Shown one piece after another: positions 21,070 to 34,560 of a stretch of 64,000 bases of DNA. The notes under the pieces were generated by a model, which ran no database searches, was not told the origin of the DNA, and was given only the letters and a program-made list of their open reading frames with translations. The DNA lies in contig JABAKD010000016.1 of NCBI GenBank assembly GCA_012845835.1, forward strand, positions 10,537,007 to 10,601,006, given 5' to 3'. Within the stretch, counting starts at the first letter, position 1. Each line of letters starts with the position of its first letter. The DNA comes from Undaria pinnatifida (Eukaryota; Sar; Phaeophyceae; Laminariales; Alariaceae). The position numbers and the translations under genes were made by a program.

Positions 21070-22500
21070 CATGACAACGCAACAACAACAACAGCAGTTA
21101 TCTTGAAAATTACAACAATAATAATCTCTCCCTCACACACCTGATAAAGAGGAGACGCGGCCCGTAGATTGCCCAGTGTTATACCAAACGGTCAGGATCA
21201 GCTTATCGAGCAGCGCACTTGGTTTTTACTACCGCTCCTCACTCCACGTAAGGCAAGACAATGCGGGCATGCGGTGGAGCCAGTTCGTCGATGCCTAAAA
21301 CGGACTGCAAGGAGGTGAGACGATGGCGAACGCTGTAATGAAATGCACTGCATGCATTCGATACCCCGTCTCTTGGATTGTTTTTATGTTCGATAAACCT
21401 GTTATTTCTGCCGTGGGCAGTTTCGCGCATTTGAGATTTTGAGATTTTGAATACAGCGATCTGTAGATGATGTGATGTCGCTGACGTGGAGGGAATCTTA
21501 GTTTTATTGTGAAACGTCCAGGGGGTATAGTCTATGCTTACTACTTGCAGTCCATTTAGAATGTATGTGGTGTTAGTCTGCAAACGTAGTGGGTGGTTTC
21601 AGTGTGCCCGCATCCGCAAGACTGAGAATCCAGGTGGTGACTTGAAGAAGGTGTGGGAAAGAGGAGCGTGACAGACGCCTTCAACCGGCTAAACTCTTGA
21701 CTGCATTAAGGTTTGTGCTTCGTTGGAGGTTCTTGTGTTACTGTCATGCATGTGTCTGGATGCATGCGTTCTCGTGCTCAACCTGATACATGTACATAGA
21801 TTTGCACTTGTCCCCCTAGGGCCTCGTGCTCAATGGTGTGGTGATTTTGGATGACTACACCACCTTGCTTGTTGTATTTTGCAAAATTTATCTCGGTCTT
21901 ATCATTAGCGACCACAGAGCCCCACATCGGCACGGTAACATCATGGTAGCAACATGGTGTTGCACCTATCGATGGAAATATTTTATCTTGCGATTCATGT
22001 ACATGTACACACCACGAAGCTGTAGCACATTTTATTGTATGACAGGTACCACACACTTGATTTTTTTTTTCGGATACGACCTCTATACGACACCTAAAAT
22101 AAACATCAAAAATCTGTTGAAATCGTAAACAATGTGCAGACGACAGAAAGCGGTATACCTCCACCATTCCGCGCTACCGTGCGGTGCAGCAGAATACACT
22201 AAGGTTTTCGACCCCGATCCGCGACGCGGATTGGTCAACTCAGCCTCGTACCGTTTGTAGCCATTAACTCCTTGCGTTACATCGTACCGTGGCTTCTCAG
22301 CTCGGCCGTCGCCGTTTCTGACGCGACCCATGACGCGTTCTGTCGTAAAATACACCACCATGCGAACCGACGTTGCCCAAAGTCTTCGCGGTTCATAGCC
22401 TTTCAATTTGTTACCGAATCTCAACCATGGGCAAAACGTCATGTAGCATCCACAAAACGACACGTTTTCATACATATAACTTCATGTTTCAGATTCCTTC
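21070..22500. other. Interval without recognised gene
   Basis: Short frames on both strands, none with a recognised family. TATAGTCTA at about 21529. Nothing else supported. Confidence 0.45.
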
Positions 22501-22509
22501 AGAGAAATG

Positions 22510-22660
22510 GATATATATGTTGTTGTTGTTCTCACATCAACTCGCGCAATCAAGTCCGTGGTCACAGAGGACAGGCTCCAGTCACTCTGGGGCTGAGGAA
22601 TACCCCCGGGGAAACACACAAACCAACGTGGGACACGCATATATAACAGTTGGTTAGTTG
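22510..22660 (-). repeat. (AAC)n-tailed repeat, inverted fragment
   Basis: Reads GTTGTTGTTGTTCTCACATC then AAGTCCGTGGTCACAGAGGA and GTCACTCTGGGGCTGAGG, the reverse complement of the 3' module plus tail of the copies at 19 and 21 kb. Confidence 0.8.
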
Positions 22661-22811
22661 TGGGAACGGGGGAACTATAGACTATGCTGTTACCCGCGGC
22701 CATGCGACTTCAGTTCGCACATTTGGACCTTTTGACTTGTGCGCCCTTTCATATCTTCATAGCATGCGTTTTAGGTGGGAAAGCGTAGTATTTCCCGAAC
22801 GAATTTTGATT

Positions 22812-23335
<524 letters not shown>

Positions 23336-23339
23336 TATA

Positions 23340-23998
23340 GACTATCCAACGAATCTAATTTTTTACACTCAACAACCCATCTTCCTCGCCGAGGCAAAAA
23401 CCCTCCTAATGCGTGTGAGGGTATACCCCACAAAATCTACAAAACAAATGCTCCACCCTCGTTTGGCTGCAACTGTCCCGGCTTTGACCGAAAACCGTAT
23501 AATAGCCGTAGGACCGAGTATGACGTCTTAAAAAGCCAGTCCAGCAAGGCCGACTGCACGTTGGCGCACAACGGCCCGAATCGACTACGAGCGGAACATC
23601 CAGTAGTCGCGAGTAGCTTCGATCGTTTTTCTCCGAAAAAAATGACGCAGCAACAGAAAAACAACGGAACAAAACAAACCTATAAGCGTGACCACGAAGA
23701 CAAGCCGATATTATATTTGCTTCTTCCTAAGAAATGCGAAATTTAAAGGAAGAACCAGAACACAGAATCCTAGTATTAAGACGAGTAAGGCCGTACGTGG
23801 GGAGGTCCTGCCCGACCCGATGCTTCCAGTAGCGTTTGTTGAACACATTTATTTGTGCACCACCACCAAGCAACCGGTGCCAAAGGCCCTGGGGTTGCAG
23901 CGCGGCAGCGCTACATACATAGGACAGGGGAATACGACGACGCGGGGCGACTGTGCTGATCAGTTTCACGCCGAGAGTCTGTCAGTGAGCAGGGGGTA
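23340..23998. other. Interval without recognised gene
   Basis: Frames up to 197 residues run out of the repeat into this interval, but no domain is recognised and composition looks non-coding. Confidence 0.4.
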
Positions 23999-24350
23999 AT
24001 ATATACGTCCGGATTTGATATGTTGTTAATAGACTAGACTATAGGGAGGATCGAGTTTTGACCTGGTCACTGCATGAGGGCAAATACAAAATAATCACAG
24101 AGTTTTGTTCGTATTTCAATGTTAGTAGCGGTAGTGAATAGTGAAACGTGCTGTTTCTTAGTCACGGTCACTCTAACACTGCACCACAGCAGTAAACGTG
24201 GGAAAAAAAAAAAAAAAAAATACTTGGCAATATTTTATAAAATGCTTGTTATTGTTCTCGTCACCATGCAGAGCTGGCGTGCAGATGAGCTCGACACTGG
24301 CAGTCCGGTCCCCTCTCCCTTCACTTCGTACGCCTCGCCCCTCACGCCCC
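23998..24350 (+). repeat. Duplicated segment, left partner of 54150-54500
   Basis: GGATCGAGTTTTGACCTGGT...GTGCAGATGAGCTCGACACT...TTCGTACGCCTCGCCCCTCA matches 54210-54500 in the same orientation. The left partner carries TAGACTAGACTATA at 24030-24043, absent from the right partner. Confidence 0.85.
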
Positions 24351-24384
24351 CTCTTTCCTTATTGACGAATAATATTGTAAAAAT

Positions 24385-24515
24385 AAAAAACACTACTACA
24401 ACAGCTGTGAGATCGAATATTTTGTCGAAACTCATCATTTGCAAGCTGTGTTTGATACTCCGATCTCGCGTGTTACGGGTTGTGTGTCCTCATTAAGGAT
24501 ATATATTTCAAAAAT
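24385..24515 (+). repeat. G/C-tract family, truncated terminal copy
   Basis: AGCTGTGAGATCGAATATTT...CATTAAGGATATA, directly followed by a second, longer copy starting at about 24520. Confidence 0.75.
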
Positions 24516-24519
24516 TAAA

Positions 24520-25640
24520 ATACACTCCATCCAGCTGTGAGATCGAATATTTGTCGAAACTCATCTTGCAAGCTGTGTGTGATACTCCGATCGCGCGTAT
24601 TACGGGTTGTGTGTCCTCATTAAGGATATAGATCGGCGACTCCCCTTGCAACTGCAGTGTAGCTATCAGGGTCAACAGGATGATTTTAGTCAGTCTGTGC
24701 GCGAAAACTATAAAAAACAGAGTTTTCTGAAAAATGGGAACGGAGCCTAAAATGAGAACGGACGGGTTTTTTTAGAAAGCAAACCAATTGTGTACAACTC
24801 TAAGAAACAAAAAATGACAGTCCTGTGGGGCTGTACAGCAGCCTTCGAATGAGCTGTCGCTCAGGCTGGAAGTCCTCGGCATCGCCTCGGTAGCCAGCAT
24901 CTAGAGAAATCACCATAGAGCCAGCGTATATCGCTTTTTGCGCCCACCCGAAGGCATGAGATGGAGCATGACCGTTCTGACGAGCTCCTCTCACAGGGCT
25001 GGCCAAGGGGTTTCGCAGGATCATTTCGGTTCTCTGATACACCACATGGTTCTGGAGATAAGGCTTGGTTCTCATTTTAGGCTCCGTTCCCATTTTTCAG
25101 AAAACTCTGTTAAAACCCGTTTCTGAGGGGGACAAAATCTGACAGGTGTGGAAGGAAATGCATCCGTTTATCAAGTGAATCCTGCAAGTCGAATATCCGG
25201 TGAGGGAAGGGCGGAGTTTTGAAGGACGTGGGGGCCTGAGTTTGATAAAAAGGGGGGCAGGAGGGGAGGGGGCGGGTGGGGTAGGTCAATTTGTGCGTGG
25301 AAACTATAAATCCTTCTTGTGGGGGAGGGGGGGGGAATAGGAGGCGGGGGGCGAGGGCTTTAGGTCGCAAAGATGTAGGGGTTCGCTATAATACGCGTCT
25401 TGCTAGGTCTATCTAGCTAGGCGATGGTGCGGGTGGTGGGGAAGGAGGGGGCGTTGGGGTCGGGGGTGGGTGGGAATTGCAGCAGCGGCATGGACGGCTC
25501 TAAAACGATAACGAGGCGATATCCAGGGCGTGGAAATGTTTATTACTCTGGCGGATTTCGATATTAGGTGGGGGTGTTTAAGCAAGAGAAAGCGAGGAAA
25601 AAAAAAAAAAAAAGGGGCGGGGGGGGGAGGTTCAAGAGGT
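24520..25640 (+). repeat. G/C-tract family, long copy with nested TIR element
   Basis: Order: conserved terminus (ACACTCCATCCAGCTGTGAG, CGGCGACTCCCC, GTCAGTCTGTGCGC), the nested element at 24718-25109, then ACCCGTTTCTGAGGGGGACA, G-rich tracts, GGCGATGGTGCGGGTGGTGG, GGCGGATTTCGATATTAGGT and a terminal purine run. The complete relative at 52610-53630 lacks the nested element. Confidence 0.8.
24718..25109. mobile_element. 392-bp element with about 42-bp terminal inverted repeats
   Basis: The left end CAGAGTTTTCTGAAAAATGG... continuing to AAAATGAGAAC is matched exactly at the right end in inverted form (GTTCTCATTTTAGGCTCCG... to AAAACTCTG). It sits inside ACTATAAAACCCGTTTCTGA, a string intact in the related repeat near 52800, so the empty site is known. 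The flank looks like a short TAAAA duplication. No transposase is encoded; it is a non-autonomous DNA transposon. Confidence 0.85.
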
Positions 25641-25644
25641 TTAG

Positions 25645-26150
25645 GTCACATATAATATTAAAATACACTCCAGCTATGAGATGAAGGATTTGGTCGACAC
25701 TGATGTTCGCAACATTGTGTGTGATCCTCCAATCGCGCGTAATAACCATATATGTAGGGGGTTGCTATTATACGCGCGGTGCTGGGTCTAGGCGATCGTG
25801 CGGGTTGTGGGGAAGGAGGGGGCGTTGGAGGGGGGGAGGGGGGATAAATGAAAGCTACGTCATGGATGGCTAGAAAGGTAATGACGTGATATCAATTGCT
25901 GAGAAGTGTTTATTACTCTGGCCGATATCGATTGTAAGTGAGGCGTTTGAACGAACTGGGCGGAAAAAAAAAAAGGGGGGGGGGCGGGGGGGAGGGATCG
26001 GGGGAAGGGGGCGGGGGGGGGGAGGGTTGGGGGGGTTTTGAACAAGAGGGATCGGGGGAGGGGGGGGGGGGGGGGGAGGGGGGGGCGGGGGGCGGGACAT
26101 TTCAATATGAGCGCGGAAACTATAAATCCTTAAAGGGAACAAACCTGACG
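25645..26150 (+). repeat. G/C-tract family, second adjacent copy
   Basis: ACACTCCAGCTATGAGATGA near 25672, GTGCGGGTTGTGGGGAAGGA near 25800, TGTTTATTACTCTGGCCGAT near 25910, then A and G runs and a further TTTCAATATGAGCGCGGAAA module. It is internally deleted relative to 52610-53630. Confidence 0.7.
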
Positions 26151-26499
26151 ATTGTAGCAACAAGATATCCCTTTATATCATCTGCCTGGTAATGTTTACT
26201 ATTCTAGAAGGTTTGATCTTAGATGCAGTATGCAACCCAGTGTTCAAGTGTAGTAAATAACGTGTTGATTTTTTTTTTTTTTTTTATTCTCCTCTGGCGG
26301 ATGGGGAAAAATAAAGCTTTAGCTCACCACACTTCCACGCATTTTCATACGCGTCGTGTGTCGATTTAACTCAGTTGCTTTCGCAGCCCAACGCTAGCTG
26401 GCGCACCCTTCGGGTCCCATTGTAGGTATAGCAACGTGTTAAATCTTCATAATTTGTTGTACATGGATCGAAAGCTAGAATATTTTATACCTGGTAGAA

Positions 26500-26712
26500 T
26501 ATTTGTAGTTACCATCATTTTCTGACATCGCTAATGATAATAAAGAGATACGTATTGCCAAATACAACACGCGAGGTGATGTGGTCATGCACTGTTTGTC
26601 ACCGCCGTCATGAAGTTACCATATTTTCTGACATCGCTAATTATACGAAAGAGATACGTATTGCCAAATACAACATGCGAGGTGATGTGGCCATGCACTG
26701 TCACCGCCATTG
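26500..26712 (+). repeat. Tandem duplication, about 115-bp unit
   Basis: TTTTCTGACATCGCTAAT...GAGATACGTATTGCCAAATA...GAGGTGATGTGG...CATGCACTGT...CACCGCC occurs twice in succession with small differences. Confidence 0.85.
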
Positions 26713-27239
26713 AGCACTAGATAGAGGGAGAAATGCGAATCGTCAGCGTTTTTTAGGAACGCTTGGTATACACGCGCTCAATTACGTCACCTCGTTAGTC
26801 ATACTTCGCTTGGCATAGGTTGGGAGGCGATCATGCAGACGGTATGTACGAACTACCCTACGCAATGGGTTATATATGTGGCGCTTGCTTCGTGTCAGAA
26901 ATAGCAGAGTACATATTGTTGGTTCGTATTCGTGTCAGAAAATGCAGAGTACGTTGTTGGTTAGTACGGATGGCGTTGTTTGGCTGGAAGAGCATGCATT
27001 TATTTGGTGTTAGAACATACGGAGGATATAGACTATAGTCTATATATTATAGAATATATTATAGATATTAATAGTCGTTGAAAGGGATTTGGTATGGTCT
27101 CAGAAAAGACAGAGTACGATTAGACTATACCATTCATTCCGTTGGACGTTGAAATGACGTTTTTGTTTAGTCAAAAATGCGCAAAATGTTATTTGTGTGG
27201 AGTGTGTTTGGCGTCCGCTGACGATGTGCATCATAATAT

Positions 27240-27985
27240 TCCTGAAGCCCTTCCTCCCCCCCCCGCCCCCCCCCCCGCCCCCACACCCCCCACCTCCCCC
27301 CCAACCCATCCCAACCCCACCCCCTCGAACACGCCACCCTCTCTTTACTCACTGATTGTACGACTTACCCCAGGATATACATGATAAACTGATGTATTAT
27401 TTCCAAAACCGTCACATTTATCCCCTCAAAATAATGTATAGTTTCCAGGCACATATTGAGCTGCCCACACGCCCCCCCCCCCCCCCCCCCCGCCCCAACC
27501 CCCCCCTCCCCGCCCCCAATAATATACTGATGCCAAAACCGTCAGATTTATCCCCTCGAAAGGATTTATAGCTTACATGCACAAATTGCCCCCTTCCCCC
27601 CCCCCCCCCCCCTCCTCCAAACCCGCTCGCTTTTGATCAAAACCAGGCCCCCACGTCCTTCAAAACTCCGCCCCACCCCCCTCACCGGTTATTCGACTTA
27701 CAAGATTAACTTGATCAAAGGTTACATTTATTTCCCTTCACAGCTGTCAGGTTTTGTCCCCCTCAGAAACGGGTTTTATAGTTTCCGCGCACAGACTGAC
27801 AAAAATCATCCTGTTGACCCTGATAGCTACACTGTAGTTGTAAGGGGAGTCGCCGACCTATATCCTTAATGAGGACACACAACTCGTAATGCGCGCGATC
27901 GGAGTATCACACACAGCTTGCAAAGATGAGTTTCGACGAAATCTTCGATCTCACAGCTGGAGTGTATTTTCATTTTTTATAATAT
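27240..27985 (-). mobile_element. G/C-tract element inserted in copy A, with target duplication
   Basis: It is absent from the equivalent place in copy B (near 55680). The insert is bounded by ATAATATTCCTGA on the left (27234-27246 region) and again on the right (27979-27991 region), a 12-13 base direct duplication. The inside shows C-tracts, repeated ACTGATG...CGTCAGATTTATCCCC modules and the conserved terminus ending CACAGCTGGAGTGTATTTT. Confidence 0.75.
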
Positions 27986-30900
27986 TCCTGAGCGTCCATG
28001 CAGCACTCCTAGTCAAAATAATTATCAGGTATGCAAATAACAAGAAGCCGAGGGCGGCGAAATGTACCGCCGATGTATCGTATAGTATACGTACACTATA
28101 TGATATGTAAACGTTAAAGAAGCCAAGGCCGGCGAAATGTACCGCCAGTGTATCATCGTGTACGTACACTAAACCATATGTAAGCGTGTACTGTCTGTTA
28201 TACCTTTCGAATTTGCCTCCAAAAATAATATGGCGATCTCTGTAACGCCTACTTTTCCTTCCGCCCAATAGTGCATTGTAACCGCCGTTTCCCTCTCTCC
28301 CTTCTCCCCTTCCGCTTCCTTCCTTCCGGTGTTTTTGTTGGGTTTTCCCTGTCGGCCTGGTTGTACCTTTTTCCATGTACCTTTTGCCGTGTACCTGTCG
28401 TGCACCGGTATCGATGCTTTCCTGTGGACAGGTGTTGGAGATGTTGTGGCGGTGCCTTTCCACGGTACGCACCATGCGCCCCAGCATGGTGGACGTCGAC
28501 GCTATGCTAGCAGATCTCCTCGAAGAAGAAGACTGATTCTGCCGTCACCTACCCCCGCCAACATCGCCGCCCCTGGAGGGTAAATTTGCTATTGATAGGA
28601 CGGAGACGGCGCTCTGACCCCTTGACTGACCGCCCTCGTACACTAACACTACGAAATGTACTAAAGGTCAAAAGAGGCCTTTGTGCGCCCGAAAATACCT
28701 GTCTCTCATCTTCAGTGTAGCGTATTTTCTGGAGAGCGAGGGGGTGTACGCCCAACCATACAGTACACACACCGTACACAACTTGAAGCAATTTGCTTGG
28801 GCCCTTTTTTTCTCACGTTGACCTTTCTGCCCCAATCTGGCAAGGTTTCATTCATTTTGGCGGAGGTGTGCAGCGCAATCGGGAAGGAGCGTGTGGGTGG
28901 GCTTTGGGTCGGGTCTTACAGTTTGACAGCGTGGTTCATAGAATGACATGTGCAGTCTGTCGAATCTATTATCGCCCAACCAGATATTTTGCGAGCGACC
29001 GGGAGAGTTGTCGTAATACACACACCCTTCCACCCTTGTACTCCACAGGACGTTTGCTTTCGTAGCCTCGTGATGATGCGATTAGTCTACAGGACATGTG
29101 TTTCCATAGCTACGTGATGACGGCGCTAGTTGTGCGCCGTCTTCTCGAAATCATCTTGGCGCGGTAGGCTGTTGCCAACTGCATGCCGGTTGAAGAAGGA
29201 GCGGGGGGTGATCGGGATACCCCGCAAGGTTGATCGTGCTTTGTCTTTTCACCCCAATGTTTGTGCTTGGGGTCGTTTGTTCGGGGAGTAAACATGTCTA
29301 CCTGACCTCTGGTATACTGTTGTTGTAAAACTCGCTTACATGCAGCCCACGTATGTTTGCTTTTTAGAAGTAATGTGGCCCCATTTATACCAGCAGCGAC
29401 AACGAAGTGTTTGGGGAAACATACACAGCGTATACTCACAATAGGCTTTGGAAGCTTCTGCGTTCAACCCCCCCCCCCCCCCCCGGGTATTTCTTACAGT
29501 GAATGAACCTATCAACGAGGCCGGCCCTTTTTACAATTTTTTTGGCCGCGTCACAGTATACTCCGAGTATAGTACAAGAGGACGAATTGCTATGGAGAGG
29601 GAATGGGGTTTGGTTTCCTTCGTAAGCGGGCGAGAACCACATCCAACCCGCCCGTTGATAGAGATGGTTCATTTGTTGTAGTTTTTGCTTTTTTTCGCTT
29701 CCCTGTCGATGTCGTTTTAGTTATAATCCACACGACCGGATATTAAGGTAGCGGGTTTGAATGTCGTGCCGTATGTATGTTCATGTTGAATAATAACGTA
29801 AATTAGCAAATCGTCCCACATAGGGACGGCTTCGGGAAGGAAAGGGGGGCATGTAGGAATGTTGCGATAGAGTTGGCAATGTAGCTTCCTTTCTCGTATT
29901 TCAGCACTACTAGTGGACAGGAATGCAACCAGGAACTGGTTTATCTGTACCATAGCACACTGCTGTTTTCTTGCCGCCATCCTAGGCTGGTATATTCGTA
30001 CTTTCCTCCCTTTTTGCGTATGATACCCCCCTTCTGTACTTATGGCAGGGTAGGACTTTGCTACGCAGAGTACTGCGCTGTTCTGGCACCACTTCGTGCT
30101 CTTGTATGCCTAGGTCTGTACCGCTTAAGATACTGCTCGTACTTTTATTTTCAAGGCAGCTTTTTTCTCGTTTTCGTGTTCATTTTGTTTATAGAAAATT
30201 TCCCATATCAGCTAGCTGGTAGTTCATCCAGTCGGATCGAATCACAACAGGTTTACCGAGTTGATTGCATCAAAGCGGCAGGTCTGTGTGGTATCGTACA
30301 TGGGCGTGTAACTATAAGGAAGAAGTGCTGAGTAGCATTAGTGTTATTAATAGAAGCCGGTGCTCACTGTGCTGGTACATTGTGTGATGCTGTGTCCCAA
30401 GGCGGAAAGGCATGCTTCGTGCTCAGATGTTGACCATCAGTAACGCACATGTACCCGTAACATTAGCGCATGCTACTCCTGCTTGGTGCAGATGCATGCG
30501 CAGTCCAGGTGTACACCATACTGTATTTATTTGGACATCATGGATAGGGAGAAAAATTGAGCAATATTTTCGTTCAAACAGGTTCAGCCGTATTATGTTT
30601 TGCTTCTTTTACGGCCAGTGAAGGCAATGTTATCAGATCGAATCACGAGATAATTGAGATATCATTGGCCAATGTCCGGTCTGGAAATTTTTTCATCTCA
30701 CGGTGAGGGCGGGGCAACCCTTACCCCACCCGATCTAACCCGGAAGGGGTGACCCGACCCTCAAAAAACCCTCGAACCGATTTTATCAAGAACATACAGC
30801 CAGCTTCAGCCTCTTTCTCGTACCGAAGGTAGCCTCAATAACAGCACCGCCAGATTCTGCCGTAAGTAACAAAAGCATATAACCACGCGCTCGTAAGGCT

Positions 30901-32342
30901 CAATTACAGCACCGCCAGATTATTGCCCCAACCAAAAAATAAAACCACGAAGAAAAAATGCGACTACACTCCGGAACACGAAACGACAAAACGCGAAAAC
31001 AACCCTCGCTGTACAAAACTCAGCGACATCAACAAGAAAAAAGCCGGGTGAACCCCTTTAGAACTGCCCCCACGTCTTTTGGTGCACACGCTACTTGGAT
31101 AGTCTATAGTGTGAGTTAATTCCATTCATCGGAAACGGGGTAAACGGCCCAACCATACAATGTTGCTGCCGCAGGGTGTCGAACATACTAGCATTGTTGT
31201 TGTTCTCACACTAACTCGCATAGCATAGAAGAGCGTGGCGTGGACTCTTCTGGCAGACGGCCCCGCTACACTCCAACCGGTAAAACAAGGTCAACGTAAA
31301 TAAACCCTTCAAGAACTGCAAAACACTAACTCCAAGTGATCTGACCAAAACAAACGTGAGAATGCAAGTTCAAGAGGGTTCACCTGCCAAGACCGGTCTC
31401 CCATGATAGCATCTAGGCAGGAAACGGCTGTTAAAAATCAAGAAAGCGGAAACTCGTCATTTCCTCAGCAAACGTTTTCGTTTGGTTGAAAAAGTTCCGA
31501 CATGTTCCCATGTTCCCACGTTCTGTACGTTAGGTGGCAAGAAAATATATCTGGCAGTTTCCCGCCCGCTGGTAGTCACGCAAGGTTTACCGTAAGTTCT
31601 ACATTAGGCATTACTACAGCAGTAGGTCCATTGCCCCGCCCTATTACTCCGTCAAAAGACACCGCTAAAATAGTGCTTCCGAACACCTCGCCCAAATTAT
31701 CCGACCAAAGCTGTAGAGCCGTCTAATCCCCGTGTCATAGAGCGCCCAAAACATACCCCCCCCCCCTTTTAAAGGGAGGGCACCTAGCTGTGCTAACATC
31801 GTGTATTTGAGGGCGCCCAGCTGTGTTCACAAAATCTCCCCGGCATAGAGGGCGGGTGCTCACATGGTGTCAACAGATACCCCGTCTGGAAAGGACGCCC
31901 AGCTGTGCAAACGTATTTCTCCAGAACACACTGGTGGGACCTATGCATATCGACCAAATAATCAATATAGGCGGTCTTATCAACCGCCTAGAAAGAAGGA
32001 CAACCTCTAGCCCCGCCGAACACGAGCGGAGCGCCCATCTGTCTTAAAAATATATCCGCCCAGCTATGCTAACATGTCTACGCCTCGCTGTGCCACCTCC
32101 AATGCCGCGGCCAGTCATGCTGACATCTCTCTCTGTCGAAGCGAGCATTCAGCCGCGCCGCGTTACAGGTTGCATTCCCATCTGGACCCTCTGGGGACTT
32201 CAAAGGGGAAACACGTAGAACAAAAAAAATCTCCTTCGCCGGCTGTGCCTAAAACAATACCTTCCCTCGTCTGAGAGGGCGCCCAGCCGCGCTAACATCT
32301 CTCCGCTAAGCTGTGCCAAAACCAACACATATCCCGGTCTTG

Positions 32343-32537
32343 CTAGAGGGCGCCTAGCTGCGCTAAAATCTCTTTCGTTTTCGCGTCCAACTCTGTCTCG
32401 GTCGCGGACGCCGGTCTCGCGACGGCGGGGGCGCCGGTGGGAGCGTCCATCACCTTCCCGTCTACATCCAGGCCGATCTATGCCAAGACTTGGTTGACGG
32501 CATTGTCGGCATCCGCCTCGATCCCTTCGTTCTCGAA
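32343..32537 (-). pseudogene. Orphan last exon of CHMP2/VPS2, with stop (copy A)
   Basis: On the minus strand, a splice acceptor (TTGGCCACCAG) leads into FENEGIEADADNAVNQVLA, then TAG (32480-32478) where the intact gene has a Glu codon, then IGLDVDGKVMDAPTGAPAVA and the terminal AQLGAL followed by the normal stop. Length (195 bases) equals the intact exon at 60446-60640, with no indel. No upstream exon exists here; the plus-coordinate side is the CCCATGGG array. It is therefore a dead exon copied with the segmental duplication. Confidence 0.9.
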
Positions 32538-32784
32538 CTGGTGGCCAAGAAAAAAAAGGAAAACGCGCGGCGGTGGGGGTGGGAAGAACAGAGGAGCGGT
32601 AGGGTTAGGCGATAATGACATATGGCAGGACGGGCGGTCAAGGGAAACCGTCCCGCGGTCAAGGGTATCAGGACCGATCATTCAACCCTAAAACCCAGAA
32701 GTTTGGCGTCAATCATGTTGAATTATTGGACAACTGCCGTCGGTCAAGGTGCCAAAGTGCCGTCTCCTGACCCCTCGGAAACCC

Positions 32785-34560
32785 TTTGGAGATCCATTGT
32801 AAGCCCATGGGAGATCCATCGGAGACCCATGGGAGTCATTAGAAAGAAACAATCGATAGGAGAGTATTAATAATGAGAGTCACACTGAAGACCAATGCGC
32901 CGGCCAGCTCAACAAATCTATGAAAGTCCCGGGGCTGGAGACCTTTGGATTCCTATGAGACCTTCATGGGTGTTCCGCATCCTCTTATCTGACTCCCATG
33001 GAAATTTCATGGGTATCCCATGCTCCCATGACGGTCCCATGCCTTATCCGTGAAAGGCCCCTCGGATTCTCGCGGAAGATCCATGGGAGACCTAACTGGG
33101 CACTACAGACGTATTTGAGCCCCATACGAGCCCCACTGGTGACCCACCGGCGAGAACGTTTAAGCCATGAGATTCCCATGGGAGTGCCATGCGATCATGA
33201 TATCATGTCGATCCCATAAGAGACCCATGGTAGACCAGCTGGGGCATATATATGCGAGTCTCATTGAAGACCCAATGGGAGCTCCATAGGGATCTTTTGC
33301 GATTATCATATCGGAGACCTACAGGCTGGCGCATAAAACTTTTTGTGGGTGCTGCAAGGGAGTCCGATGAGAGCACAATGATGCATTGGATGTCCCATGC
33401 AAGACTCATGGGACACCCATGGGAGACCCAGGGAAGTAAAATGGGACAGTGGGAGACATATTAGAGCATTGTAAATGCTTGTGAGCCCCATTGGAGTCCC
33501 ACGAGGGACCAGCCGGTCAAGCACGGTACACGCATGGGAAATAGGTTTACGTCCACCATAGAATACCCGTGGGCCAGCGCTATAAACCCGCCGAAGTCCA
33601 GTGGGAGCTGTATGGGAGCCACATGGAAGACCCACGAGGATTCATGTGGGCATGAACCTCCATGGGAGCTCATTTATGATGCACCGGCCAGTACTATAGT
33701 CCTATTGGAATCCGATGACAGCATTTGGGAGCACCACGATCCCAGGGAATTGCCATGGGAGACCCAAGGAAGTCCCATGACATGTTCATTGAAGAACCAT
33801 TGGAGTACCTCGTACAGACCCATGGGAGGCCCATGGCAGACCCATGATAGACCCATGGACTAACAGTATAAAGGCACGGCAGTCCCATAGGAGACTTTTG
33901 GGAGCAATGTCATTTAATGGTAAACAAAAAACGTCCCACCACGGGAGACCCATGGAAGCCCTATGGAGACACATAGTTGAAGCCCATAGGACGAGCGTCA
34001 TGAACGTTCTATGTGAGTTCCATTGACCAGTCAACACCGTAAAAACTACCGGAGTTTCACTGGGGCACTATCATCACATGGAAGTCCCATGGGATTCCAT
34101 TGAGCCAGCACTAGAATCACATTCCCATGGGAGTGCCGTGGGTACCTCGTGGAACTCTCCATGGTTTCTGATGGGACTCCCATGGGGCATTCATTGAGCC
34201 ATAGTGCCGTCCACTCCTATGGGACCATGGGTATCCCGCGGGTATGTCATGGGGCTCCATGGACTCCGATGGGGCATTCATTGGGTCATAGTGCCGCCCA
34301 CGTACTCCTATGGGACAATGGGTATCCCGCGAGTCTGTCATGGAGCTGCAGTGGGTCTCTCACGAGGCTCCTGCGGGACTTTCTCGGGATCATGGTGCTC
34401 GCATGGAACTGCATGCCTGAACTTCAAGTAAGTCTACCGCGGGACTGGCATGGAGATTCCGTGCGAATCCTAAGAGACATTGATGGGAATCTCCCATGAG
34501 TTTTCGACAGGATCATAGTGCTCTCATGGGACTCGCGCGTGGGTAGCATGCTGGTCTCCC
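32785..34560. repeat. Degenerate array built on the palindrome CCCATGGG
   Basis: Dozens of CCCATGGGAG, GACCCATGGGA, CATGGGAGTC variants at irregular spacing of about 15-60 bases, with GATCATAGTGCT- and GGCCAGC-type spacers recurring. Because the core is its own reverse complement, both strands show similar frames. No gene is supported. Confidence 0.85.

Larger units (their letters stand above)
26873..32765. repeat. Segmental duplication, copy A
   Basis: Collinear with 55341-60868 from ATGTGGCGCTTGCTTCGTGT to AAAGTGCCGTCTCCTG. Similarity is high but clearly diverged, with many substitutions and indels. It ends in a dead copy of the last CHMP2/VPS2 exon. Copy A carries a private repeat insertion (27240-27985). 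Short frames within it have no recognised product. Confidence 0.9.
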
